Assembly: GCA_963942565.1 (NCBI GenBank)
Contig: OZ012684.1
Coordinates: 71,815,699 to 71,879,698 of the forward strand
DNA from: Maea johnstoni
Taxonomy: Eukaryota; Annelida; Polychaeta; Spionida; Magelonidae
Length of the DNA stretch: 64,000 nt
Reading direction: 5' to 3'
Shown: one piece after another, positions 24,993 through 36,700 of the stretch
How the letters are laid out: each line of letters starts with the position of its first letter
How positions within the stretch are numbered: position 1 is the first letter of the stretch
The notes under the pieces: model-generated
What the model was told of the DNA's origin: nothing
The model's input: only the letters and a program-made list of their open reading frames with translations
The model's database searches: none
Translations under genes and position numbers: made by a program

Positions 24993-25370
24993 CTTCCATA
25001 ACCCGAAATGATTAAAATATTTTTTTTACCACAAATGTCGATCATACATGTGTCTATTCATCTAAGATTTTATCAAAAAGTCAGCATGGACTAGATTAGG
25101 ACAACTAAATGAGATTATCAGAGATTAGGACAGGCTCATGAATTATTTTACAGTGACACTTTAGACAAACATTTTTGACACCTCAAATAGTGACTAGGAC
25201 CAACATATTCATTTAGGTTTACCTCAACAGGGCCATTAAGGGACAACAAGACGTCACATGATAGAATTTGATACAGAGTATGTTCCTCCATCTAACAACA
25301 TGATCAGAGAGCTAGATACAGGGGAGTAGCCGCCTGAGGTCAAGTACCATGCAATAACATTAGGCCCAGT

Positions 25371-25565
25371 GTGCAGTGCGAGTGCTACGGCTGGTTGTTC
25401 AGCAACAGTAGCATAGTTAGTGCAGCACTCCGGTCATTAAAGACAGAGACTTATAATATAAAATGTACCTCAGAGCAGTATAATCATATCAAGTTGTATC
25501 TTGAGACCGCTAGATACTTTTACCTTTTAGAGAGGCTGAAATATAGGGACACGCTGGGGATGAAG
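25371..25565 (+). other. Possible orphan exon
   Basis: A 65-codon open frame ends at a strong donor (AAG/GTAAGAAC) and reads, in part, SIVSAALRSLKTETYNIK and ETARYFYLLERLKYRDTLG. No family recognised, and no partner exon found downstream on the plus strand. It may be an unannotated gene fragment or chance. Confidence 0.2.
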
Positions 25566-25928
25566 GTAAGAACTTTTGTTTACTTTGCTTAATTGATGTT
25601 AGCGTAATTGCAATACATGTACTTGGGAGGTTCAATTGGGGACTCTACTTCACTTGTAATATAACTAAACATCAGTCATCTCAGTATATTTCCCTTTCTG
25701 TGCTAGTATAATTCCATGAGAAACCAACAATTTCAAGTTGGTATATATGGTTAATAGTGACTAGTGGTTAGGTATTCTTAAAAGGATTTGGAGGAACCAG
25801 ACTATCTGGAAGTTTGAGTGGTAAAAGAACCCCATCACCTAAAAACTTGAGGTTTCCAAGCTAAAATGACACTTTTGTGCTTAGTCTGGAAATCAAATGC
25901 CAAGAACGTAATTCTGATTGTCTGTTAA

Positions 25929-26766
25929 GGTCTTACGATACTCTATACCGGTGACACCTATTGGGTATTGGACAAACTAAAATAATTTATTACAATTTAC
26001 CTGACGTCACTGGAATTATTGATAAGAAATTGAATTTTATTGAATATGTACCAATTCTGATTATACCTGCCTATTATAAATAGTATCCTATGAGTTTTTT
26101 GTTTTTGGCTACAGTGATTTCCATATTCATTGAATTTGTTGTTTTGACACATTTTCAGGAATAATGTGTGATAATCCATGTGTATAAAGTGGGGTTCCCT
26201 TTCTTAACAATATCTTATATAAGTATGGGCATTAACAGTAACTATTGAGTAACTCTTTTCTAACATTTTCATGAAAATTTGCCCCAAAAATGTCCTATTT
26301 CACAAACTTTGACCATCTGTGGTTCGAAAACTAACCTGATGACCTATCATTTTCTTTGTGTCTTCTTATTAAGAGCATTGTGTAGATAGTGTAGACAAAA
26401 ATTGGTGAAAATTAAACTAGGCAATTCTGACTTATATCAATTTTGGGTTAAAAACTTGTTTCTCGAATTTCTTGATTTTGCCCAATAATTCCTTTGTAAC
26501 AGCAAAAAAATAATTTAACATGGCAAAACAGTATTTCAGGCAGTGTCAGTATTCTGAAGGGATAAATCTAGCAAAGAAAGACACCAATTTCGGAGAAAGT
26601 GATGTTTGTGACATAAATTGCATTAATTTTTCAAAAATCTGTGAAAAAAAAACTAAGTTGATGACCCCATGATTTTAAGTTGTTTTGAGGATCACTGTGC
26701 TATGTTCTTTCCTTATGCAAAATTTCAGGAAAATTAAACTGAGATTTCTAAAAGTGTCGTAAGACC
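25929..26766. mobile_element. TTAA-flanked DNA transposon, 838 bp, non-autonomous
   Basis: Flanked by TTAA (25925-25928 and 26767-26770). Ends GGTCTTACGATACT and, inverted, GGTCTTACGACACT. The symmetry continues outward as CTGTTAAGG and CCTTAACAG, so the true end could lie a few bases further out. No coding potential. Confidence 0.7.
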
Positions 26767-26770
26767 TTAA

Positions 26771-29690
26771 CAGCAGACAGGATGCTAATCAGACCATACC
26801 TGTATGGCACCAATCAGGAAACAAAAGACCCTGTGGTATACAGAGGAAGTGGTGATGAGTAGAGCAGTACACATGCACGGTTGAGCCCCTGGAAATGAGT
26901 GGGGTACAGATAAGAGCTCATTTGCATAACAATAGTGTCTGACTGGTCTAGGAGCTATCGTTAGCTGTCTCATATCTCCATAGTAAGTCTGTATATCTCT
27001 GTTAAGGATCAGGTTGAAGAGAATAGGGCATGCTTATTTGGTGCAAGGGGGGTATATCAGTTAATCCACTGCTGTGACCTGTAACACAGGATCTGGTGGC
27101 TTCCTATCCATGCAGATCTTAATCTTAGGCTTCATGAACAAAACAATAATGTAAAAGCTCTAAATGTGAACACTAGCGCTTTTGGTGCCTTAGGTTCATA
27201 TATCAGGTTTTATGGGTATAAGTTGAGACACACTGTCGCTTCATCTCAGATATAACAGACAATCTCAGGAGATATCATTTTTAAGGGGTGGATCATTTTT
27301 GTATTGGGTAGAATGGGAAAACAAAAGAAAAAATCCAAAAGATGCTCGGAGGACCAATGAGTGGTCTGCCAGCAGCTTTTGAAGGCTAGTACAAACGGTA
27401 TGGCACTGAGTGAATCACTCTGGATCTATATCCTTGCTTTGGTTAGCATATCTAGTTATAGATGGCGCTTTTGTCAATATACTCATTTCTAAAGCAACTT
27501 AAAATTTTGACGAGCTTCCAAAACCATATCATTCCCAAATATAACCACAATCAATCATGGTTACAAATCAACAACAAGTACTTAATTATTAACACTAAGA
27601 AATGGACAACAATACAACATACTGGAAAGGGTTTTATCTGTTTATTTCCTACAAGATTTTCATACAGATAGAGTAGATGGTTTGACACTTGTCAACTGTA
27701 TCAGAATTGTTGTGCCAAGAGTGAGAAAATGATACCTGAGAGAGGAGAATCATTCGGATATAACTAACACTGGGAGAGAATAAGGGTAGGATCAGTGTCA
27801 GTCAGCCAACCTAACATGACCAACACTTAAATACAACTGCAGAGACTATCAATAAACAATGAAGAGAATAGTTGTTTTATCTTAAGAACAAAAAACCCAT
27901 TTTCAGTGATGTTACTCAATTAGACCCTTTATGTATCCATCCCAGATGGTATTATTTAGGTTTTAAAAGGTATTAAGGCTACCCTACCCCATTCCAAGTC
28001 CCTTCAAAAAGGAATCGTCTCATCCACTTCTTACACCCACATAGAATCGCATGAGGTTTGTATGGAAAAAGTCACATTTCATTGTCATGTTTGAAGCATT
28101 CTAGGAAACATTATTGACAAACACATTTTTAGAGAGGTGAATTAGCATGTCAATGACTTTGTTTTTAATACATCTGCAATCTTACAAGTGTCCAAATGTG
28201 TACACACATATTCAAATTCAAAACAACCTAAAATATGAGTAAGAACATTAATAATGTGGCCAAAATATTGACAATTAAAATGTACTCTAATGAAAAAACG
28301 ATCTGAGAAAAACTACGTTTTAATGAAATGCACATCTAAGTAGAGTAGGATATAACCCTTTTGGCATAATAAGAATGATAGATGTAGATGTCTGCTAGTC
28401 ATTTGTGGCACAATTTGTTTCCAAATCATAAACATCAAAATATGATGTTACTACCAGCAGTGGGTTCCAAAATTCCTGGGATTGTAAATTCCAGAGCTGC
28501 AACCTTTCAAACAAGTTGATTACTCAAACTAAGTAATCATCGGATCACAAATATATAAAATGTATATGTTCCACTCTTTTCAGAAGTAAATGAATATCTG
28601 TTAAATACTAGTATGTAGATACAGCCAAAACTGATACAATAAATACAACTTTCATATTATGCGCATCTACAACAATGACAAATTGAAGTCAAATATTTTT
28701 TAGATTGAGTACCAAACGATTTTGAACTTCTTCAAGAAAGCGAGTGGGTTATCTTGTATTGTCAGAAACTATTTGCGTCTACGCAGGTAATATAATGTGT
28801 AGTTACTTTTTCCCAATTTTCATCCTCCTCTGATACTGCTATGCAAAGAGAAAGAGTGATACAATATACACTTAGTCATGTTCATTGCTAAAAAAGAAAA
28901 CAGCAACACTGTTGTCATCTTAAGGGGAATATTAAGTACAGATATCTTGTGGGTGTCATGTCTACAAAGAGGTATACCCTAGAACGAACAAAAGGATTTC
29001 AGTTGTGACTTTTGTTACCCTTTTTTATAAATAATATTACTAAAGTTAATTTTTGAATAATTGCCTTTTATTGCGTATGATCGCCACTTAATGAACAGCT
29101 GGAAATTGGAAAATGGAGTAACATTTTCCCTTTTCTAATGAATACCTAACAATTCCCCAATTAAGAGATTGCCTCTTCTTGCAAGATGGTTCAACTTTAT
29201 CTTAAAGGGTCAACTTCAAGAGACAAATTACTTAATCTTAAGAAGAACGCAACATGACTTTGTCAATTTCTTATTGCAACTTTATTTCTTTGGCAACAAG
29301 ATGATTTTTATCATAATCATATTATTCATTCATGCTTATCACACTTATATCATTTACAAATCTGAAGTTTTTGAAAGTGCATTGCATATTGCTAAATTGT
29401 GAATATGCTTTTTGGAATCAACAACTGACAACTCTGCACAGATACATTTGACTTCTTGGAATGCACCAGAATTTACAGCAGATACAGAAAGTATATAAAA
29501 AAATCCCATATTATTATATCAATCTGAAATGTCAAAATTACCATGTGACAAAATATGAGTCTGCAAGTTACAAATGAAAAGTTACTAAGAGAGTGAAAGT
29601 TACTAGAAGTACCACACTCTACATGGATGAAATGCACACTATCTACTACACTGATTTCATGAAAGACATACTCCTCTACTTTTGGTGATG
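26771..29690. other. AT-rich intergenic stretch, nothing recognised
   Basis: No exon-like segment on either strand, and no paired repeats found. It lies downstream of the PRKCSH stop. Confidence 0.45.
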
Positions 29691-29693
29691 GAA

Positions 29694-29785
29694 CTCCTAA
29701 CCAAATAACTAAGTTGTGAAATCTGAAGTTTTTCAACAACTCCTAACCAAATAACTAAGTTGTGAAATCTTTAGTTTTTCAACAA
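29694..29785. repeat. Tandem pair of 46-bp units
   Basis: Units start at 29694 and 29740 (CTCCTAACCAAATAACTAAG) and are nearly identical. Confidence 0.9.
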
Positions 29786-30011
29786 CTTCCTTGATTCTCG
29801 CTCGTCTTATCATTTCATTACTTCAATAGTTTATAATGATCTATCAAATTGCATTTTTTATTTCATATTTTTAAGTTTTGTGTAGAAACCCAAACATTTC
29901 ATCTTAACCCTTGGGAGTACAACTTTCGGTCATGAGCTAAAATACAAGACAATCAATTTGAGACATACATTGTGAAAATTAATGCATTCCATTCTCAAGG
30001 ATCAAAAATGT

Positions 30012-30415
30012 AAACAGAGTAACAACTTTTTACAAATAATGATAAGATGACACTAAATTGCAGTACCTTGATTCGATTCATATTTATCAAATTCTCATTC
30101 AGAATTTTTTCTTTCTTCGCTAACTCCATAATTTCTTCAAACATTTAAACAGAGTAACAACTTTTTACAAATAAAGATAAGATGACACTAAAATATAGTA
30201 CCTTGATTTAATTCATATTTATCAAATTCTCATTCAGAATTTTTTCTTTCTTCGCTAACTCCATAATTTCTTCAAACATTTAAACAGAGTAACAACTTTT
30301 TACAAATAATGATAAGATGACACTAAATTATAGTACCTTGATTAAATTCATATTTATCGAATTCTCATTCAGAATTTTTTTTCTTTCTTCTCTAACTCCA
30401 TAATTTCCTCAAACT
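30012..30415. repeat. Three tandem 135-bp units
   Basis: Units start with AAACAGAGTAACAAC at 30012, 30147 and 30282, exactly 135 bp apart, with few differences. The array ends just downstream of the PRKCSH stop. Confidence 0.93.
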
Positions 30416-30530
30416 CCATAAACTCTCCCTGCCCGGTATGCTTCTTAACAAAGAAGTTAATACACATGCATAGTTATCATTTTCTTTCTTTAGATTATTT
30501 TTTCCTATTTTTTTTCAATTTTTTATATTA

Positions 30531-30536
30531 TTTATT
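30531..30536 (-). promoter_or_regulatory. Possible polyadenylation signal for PRKCSH
   Basis: AATAAA on the minus strand, 12 bases past the stop. It is very close to the stop and lies in AT-rich sequence where AATAAA occurs by chance, so it is only a candidate. Confidence 0.2.
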
Positions 30537-30548
30537 GTTGTCATTTGG

Positions 30549-30692
30549 CTATAACTCGTCATGCTCCTCATTCTGTTGTGGCTGGAGGGTCTGTACACAG
30601 GCGGCTGGCGTGGTGAAGTCAAAGTGGTACTCGCATCTGCTGGGTTCACTGGCGCTCAGGAGGGCATTCTCGGCACCACACTTGATTATAAC
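30549..30692 (-). CDS. PRKCSH: PRKCSH terminal exon: end of MRH domain and HDEL
   Basis: 144 nt including TAG at 30549-30551. Reads [20 protein letters not shown], then [12 protein letters not shown], and ends NEEHDEL. The EPSRCEY motif supplies the Glu and Tyr of the mannose pocket, and HDEL is the ER-retrieval signal. Acceptor CTATTATAG. Confidence 0.97.
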   Translation of the reverse strand, partial: VIIKCGAENALLSASEPSRCEYHFDFTTPAACVQTLQPQQNEEHDEL

Positions 30693-30710
30693 CTATAATA
30701 GACATAACAA

Positions 30711-30741
<31 letters not shown>

Positions 30742-33700
30742 AAAAATAATAATAATAATATTGATAATAATAATCTTTATTCAAAGAGGGTAGCTCTGTC
30801 CAATGGTAAGGATCTTCCCTGAGGCCCTCTGGCATGTTTACAAATAGCCCAAGGGTCCCAGGGTAAAAAGTTGTAGAGTACATTTCTTTTAGGTATCGAG
30901 ACTTGAAGGAAGGTAGAGATGGTACTCATAACACAGAGAAGGTGACCAATCTAAAATGGAGAAAAGTCAAGACACAATATCTGGCCAGTATTACAGTGAC
31001 CCTCTTATTGGGATAGGTACCTCAGATTTGATTTAAAGAAAATGACTAGTTATTGAGTTCTTCAATTACTTTCCTAGCAATATTGCAAATATAACATTAT
31101 TTTCTCACACTAAATTTGAAACTTTTTACTTGCTTATTGATTCATTTTTCTTCTGTATCTTAATCAGGGCCTTGCGAGAAAATTGCCAGTTAACTCGGGA
31201 TAAGGTAGTGGTTTTCGACAGATACTGAAGTTTACTCCACCACTTATAACTGGCTAGTCACGAATTAGCCTAAATACGACAGAGAGAGTAATTATAAATG
31301 AATTCCAAATTCTATCTCATATCTTAATAATCATTTACATCTAATACAGTAATTCTTTGTAGGTGTGGTATTCTACTACAGAAATGAAACCCCCCAAGAT
31401 GGGAAAACCTTGCATAAAAACTTTTTGCCAAAAGTTTCCAAGCGTTAGCATCTTAACCCTTATGCTGGTGGTGGCTAATTTGGCCAATACAACATGATGC
31501 AAACAACCTAAAAGTTACTGAAACCCTGGCATATGGTTACTCATCTAAAAAAACTCAGTGAGAGCTATCCAATGAATACGAACATGACAGAATTTAGATG
31601 TTTTTCAAAAGTCTTTGCATTCTTGTGCTTTGGACGAAAGTAGCCTTAGCATTAGATAGGTTAAGTGGTTTCAGCACTATTGTAGGGTGTCTTACTGTGG
31701 CTGATCTGTCGGGTCCGTTCCAGCAGTTCTGGCCGTGCTCATACTTCATCTTGGCGTACTTGTTCTCATCTCCACCAGCCCAGTGGCCCCAGGTACTGCA
31801 AGCAAACACAACAGAAAATAAATTATAAACACTATATCAATATAGCCTAGCCCTCAGAGAGTGCTGAATAAATCTTAAGGAGAAAATATATCAAAACACG
31901 ACCGACAATTTCCTATAATATTTTGAGAATTTGTAGCTTTATTCTGCTACTCAAGTGGTCTAAGGCACTGCTCCCTGCCTCTCATAACTGAAAATTGTTG
32001 AAAAAATTGAGAAAGTTGCCAGTGACTTGTTGGTCAATGGTTTTCCCCCTGAACTTAAGATTCTTACACCTATAATAACTGACCTGTCAAGGTTTAGTCT
32101 TAATATGGCTGAAATATAAGACAGAGCAATATTGAGTGAAATTAAGAAGTGGACACTGCCCTATCATTGGCTGGGGCCTAGTGGTTAGGACACCTGACTC
32201 CCAAGCATGAGGTTGTCTGATCTAGTCTACGCTTGATCCCCATTAGTAGGCTGGCCTGGTTGTTATGCAAATGTGTGGCTTTTTGGAGGGCCGTCTAGGT
32301 TGCTTGAACCTTGAACCAAGGCCCCTTGAATCCAATTTGTACGTAAAGAGGGGTAATATCTTCCCAGTTCTGGTTTTATATCTCATCATGATATGTTTTA
32401 ACTTTTTAAGCTGTTGAAAGCGATGTAAAAACCAAATCCTGATCCTGATAATTGTATAATCTTTCTTTACCCTAGACTTGTCTCTGATCCGCCGTCCTTG
32501 GATCTCTGTGAGGCCCGGTCGAAGGGGCAGAGTTTGTAGGTGTACTCTCTGTCTGTGTACTCGTAGCAGTTGTCCTTCAGGGGGAAGAACTCCTCCTCCT
32601 GGCCCAGATCCATGCCCAGGAAATTATTGATGTCACTGAAAAACACATGTTGAGTTCAATCAACTCTTATGCTGGTGGTGGCTAATGTAATTTAGCCGAT
32701 ACAAAATGATGCAAAAAACCTGAAAAATGACTAAAACCGTGGGATCTGAAGGTATTCAGAAAGAGCTATTCAGTGAATACCAAAATGCATCCTCGTGCTT
32801 TGGACGAAAGTAGCCACAGTATTGGAAGGGACAGCATACATGAGATGCCAATGCTACTGGACAGGAATAAATGATAAATCAGAGGTAATCACTGATAGTT
32901 GTGACAATTACTATGTATGCAGATTATGACAAAAAAGGAGTACAGCAAGGTTTCTGGTAAACTAATATAGCGATATCAAAACTACAGATGCATATTCATT
33001 TAAGACACAAGGCCTCTTTAAGGCAAACAATACCTTGTAAAGCCTATCAGCCAAAATGTCAAGGACTTACTTGAGTTGTTTCTCTACATCTCTAAACTTG
33101 GAATCTGCATCGTTGTAATCATTCCTTGCTTGATCAGCAGCTAAAAAACATCAAACACATGATATGATACACTTTTTATGTAGTCATAATCCCTTCTTTA
33201 TTTAGTGCAATGCAATAAAAAGAGTGATATAGACAAAAATACTTAATTTACACAATTTAAAGCTCTTTATGTTATGTCAAAAATTATTTTTTATATTTTG
33301 TATATGAAAAATACAGTCAATAAAGGTTGATTCATTCATGTCTTATCCCCAGATCAAGTTTTGTCTAAAGTTCAATTGTATTAAATGATTACTCCCAAGA
33401 ATAGGATTTGTCTAAAAAAAAATCTGCCAATATGAACAATGAAGTAGAATTATATAAAAGTAAGGTAAATTATGCAAACTGTTTTTTGTGATTCTATATT
33501 TCTCAAATATCTCATCTCAAAATGCTTACATTCAATAACTTTTTTGGTTTCCTCATCATATTCTGGCATCTGATCCCCATTTTCTTTGGTCTCCTCTTCA
33601 GGATCCTTGGGCTGTAAAACAAAAATACACAATAGGTAAATACACAGTGAGTAAATATACACTAAGTAAATACACAGTAAGTAAATACACAGTGAGCAAA

Positions 33701-36700
33701 TATACACTAAGTAAATACACAGCAAGTTAACACAGTATTATTCATAACTAGGGTTTTTGTCAAGTGACTAAAGTTATACTAACAATACTCAATATACTAC
33801 AAATTAATGTCTCATATGATGGATGAATTTGAAAGGCCTACTCATTACCATTCTAGCCTGACTATTTGATGCATGACTTTCTAATGAAGACCTTCAAAAC
33901 TGAATGGGTTAAATACATTGCTGTACATTTGTTATGCATGTTCTGTCAGATGTGATTGAAAAAACTGTCATCCCCCAAAATATGCCACTAATGCTAATAA
34001 CTTATCAATGGTATGAAAAAGATTTTTAATAACATATTTCAATTATATAATAATTACTTTTAAATAATGAAAACTTCATTCCTTTTACACTGTGTATTCA
34101 GAGACATAGAGATATTCCTCCTACATAACGCCAGTATATTCAACATAGCGCTATGCATATTTTTACATGCAACAAGATGCATTGAGCTTGTTAATTGAAC
34201 AAACATGGGTAAATTGTTAGGCAGTAAAGTCAATTAGTGATTAGAATGATGACTACAACAATGATGATGGAGATAATGATGTTGAAGGTAAGTACAACAA
34301 TGATATAATGTGGTATCTACATGTACATGCAGGAAGTACACATTTCGACGGACTTCTAATGTATGATTGAGAATACCAGCATCCCGACAAAGTATGACAA
34401 TATTGACTACTAAGGAATCAACGATATGAAGCATTTTTGTTCATAACACATGTAAATAATTCAAATAATGGTTACTATCGTTTAACCATGTGGTACTTGG
34501 GAAATACATGGGTTAGAAGCAGAGATGCAGGTTTGCAACAAGCCAGATGAGATGAAGAAAGTAAAATGAAAGAGCAGAAGGAGGAGGAGGAGAAAGAGGC
34601 GAACGTAAAGGAGGAGGAAGAGTTGAAGGGGGGGGGGGAGGGGAAAGGAGCAACCTTGCGGATTGCTGCCATATAATTGCTATGACTGGAACAATGTCAT
34701 GTCAAAAAGAAAAGTGTGCCACTTATGAGAGAAAGCTGAGAGAACATGTAAAAGAATCACTGCAGTTCAGGGTATCAGCGCAGGGTATCCCAAGAAAGTA
34801 CCCAGCAACACAGCAATTGTAACACTAAGAAGTCCACCTATGTTTAAGAGATATATAAGGATCTCAGCATCTCAAGTCCTCATCCACCAGAAAATTGTTC
34901 ACTAACTACATACAGACCTGACTAGCTAGAGACACATATCAATGATCCAACAACACACTTTTCTGCGCCCATGGAACCAAGGGGGTTAGATTAGAGGGGT
35001 ACAAATTACCAATAGTGACCAGCAGCTTGCATGCAGCCTAACAAACATACATCGGAGGGCTGCTGTCATTGGCATCCATAATTCCCAATTTCCTATAACA
35101 ACCAGTGACACAACATCCACATACCAACATCACAGACTTCCCCTAATTATTGCATTACATAACTCATGTCAAAACCATCCAAAGGGAAGTCTAAGTGCAC
35201 TGCCACATGATAACACAGAGGTAGGATCAACTACACATAAACTTGCCTACATATTGAGACAACAAAGAGGTCAAGGTGTGCTACAGGATATACCAACTAA
35301 AGAAAGCAAAAAAAATATGGTTATTTTGTATTTTCTAATATTTGCTAAAATCTCAGGTTTGATTTTATGCATATGATTTTTTGCTCACTTCATAATTAAA
35401 TAATAAAGTATGTAAATTGACGAAAAACAGATATTTTAGTAAATAATGAAGTATGTAAATTGATGAAAAACAGATATTGAAGTAAATAATGATGTATGTA
35501 AATTGAAGAAAAACAGGCAACGATACCTGAAAATGTAGATAAAATTTCTAGGTCTTGTGTTATTTCAAAGAAAGGGTAGGCTGACCTGAAACACACATTT
35601 TTCTAGTGTACTCATACCAACAACACAGCCCTCCAGCAGCCATAGGGGGGTGTAGGGTAGTAGGGGGACTAGTCTGGTTACATACCACCGGCCGCCCACG
35701 CGCATGTAGCCTCTTAGCTAACTGTCGCTGCTGTTCTACAGTCAGAGAACTCCAGTTGACTTTCGAGATCTTCTCAAGGAGATTGGCTCGCCTACGCTGG
35801 AGGACCACAGAGAGATAGAGAGGGAGAGAAACAGAGAGAAGGGATAGAGAAAGATGTCTTATCAAAGGATCTCATGACAACCAAAAAGGTATAGTGGACT
35901 GGTAGGGTTAGAAGCTCCGGGAATTTGCCACCCTACCCAAATACCCAGAAGACAGACCCAATAACAAGATATTTGGTATTCAAAAAATCAATAAAATGAA
36001 AATGTCATCAGGTGGTATTGCTAAATTTCAAATGAATTTCAGGGTCACTTGGGCTTAATTTTTAGCTCCATTTTCCCATATATTACTGCTAGCCACCTAA
36101 GGCAACAAGGGATAATATTTTACAGCCTATTCTTCTCAATATTATAGGCCGGGTCAAGTCTGCTAACATTGTTGTTGCATTTTGGTTCATGAGAGAATAA
36201 ACACAGCTGCACTTCCAATGAAACCATATTACACTACCATAGGAATAAAACTAATTTGTCCTCCTTCACCTGTAGAGGGATATTCAACATACAAAACCTC
36301 ATTCTCACTAAACCATATTTAGTTATACACATCAGGAATTACACTAATGCAAAATTCCTAGAAGTTCAACCACCTATTGAGAAGGGTTACCAGAATTTAA
36401 TGTAATTCTCTAGAAAAGGTTGTTCATTTGCTTTTCTGAGAATGGTTACCAGATTTCAATGTAAGTCGCTATAATAGGTTGTGCATTTGCTTTTCTATAT
36501 ACTTCGAAAGCTGGTAATCGTTAAGTGCAATAAATAATCTAAATATGTAGAAAATGGTGTCCATACATCCATTCATACAAACACATACGCACACGCCAAA
36601 ACAAGGAGATTTAAAAAAGTTGATGGTATACACTTCTAATATATACCCAAGAAAAGTAAAATCCTTGATATATCAAAGAAGATCTACTAGCCCACTCTTA

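Larger units (their letters stand above)
22298..25135. repeat. Direct repeats of roughly 140 bp flanking the large palindrome
   Basis: The left copy (22298-22446) and right copy (24999-25135) share TAACCC, ACCACAAATGTCGATCA, CATGTGTCT-TTCAT, GCATGGACTAGA and ATCAGAGATTAGG, in the same order. They are clearly diverged. The palindrome sits exactly between them. Confidence 0.75.

Noticed and set aside
34475-34672. Minus-strand Ser/Phe-rich frame
   Set aside because: Translation of a purine-rich simple-sequence tract in a PRKCSH intron.
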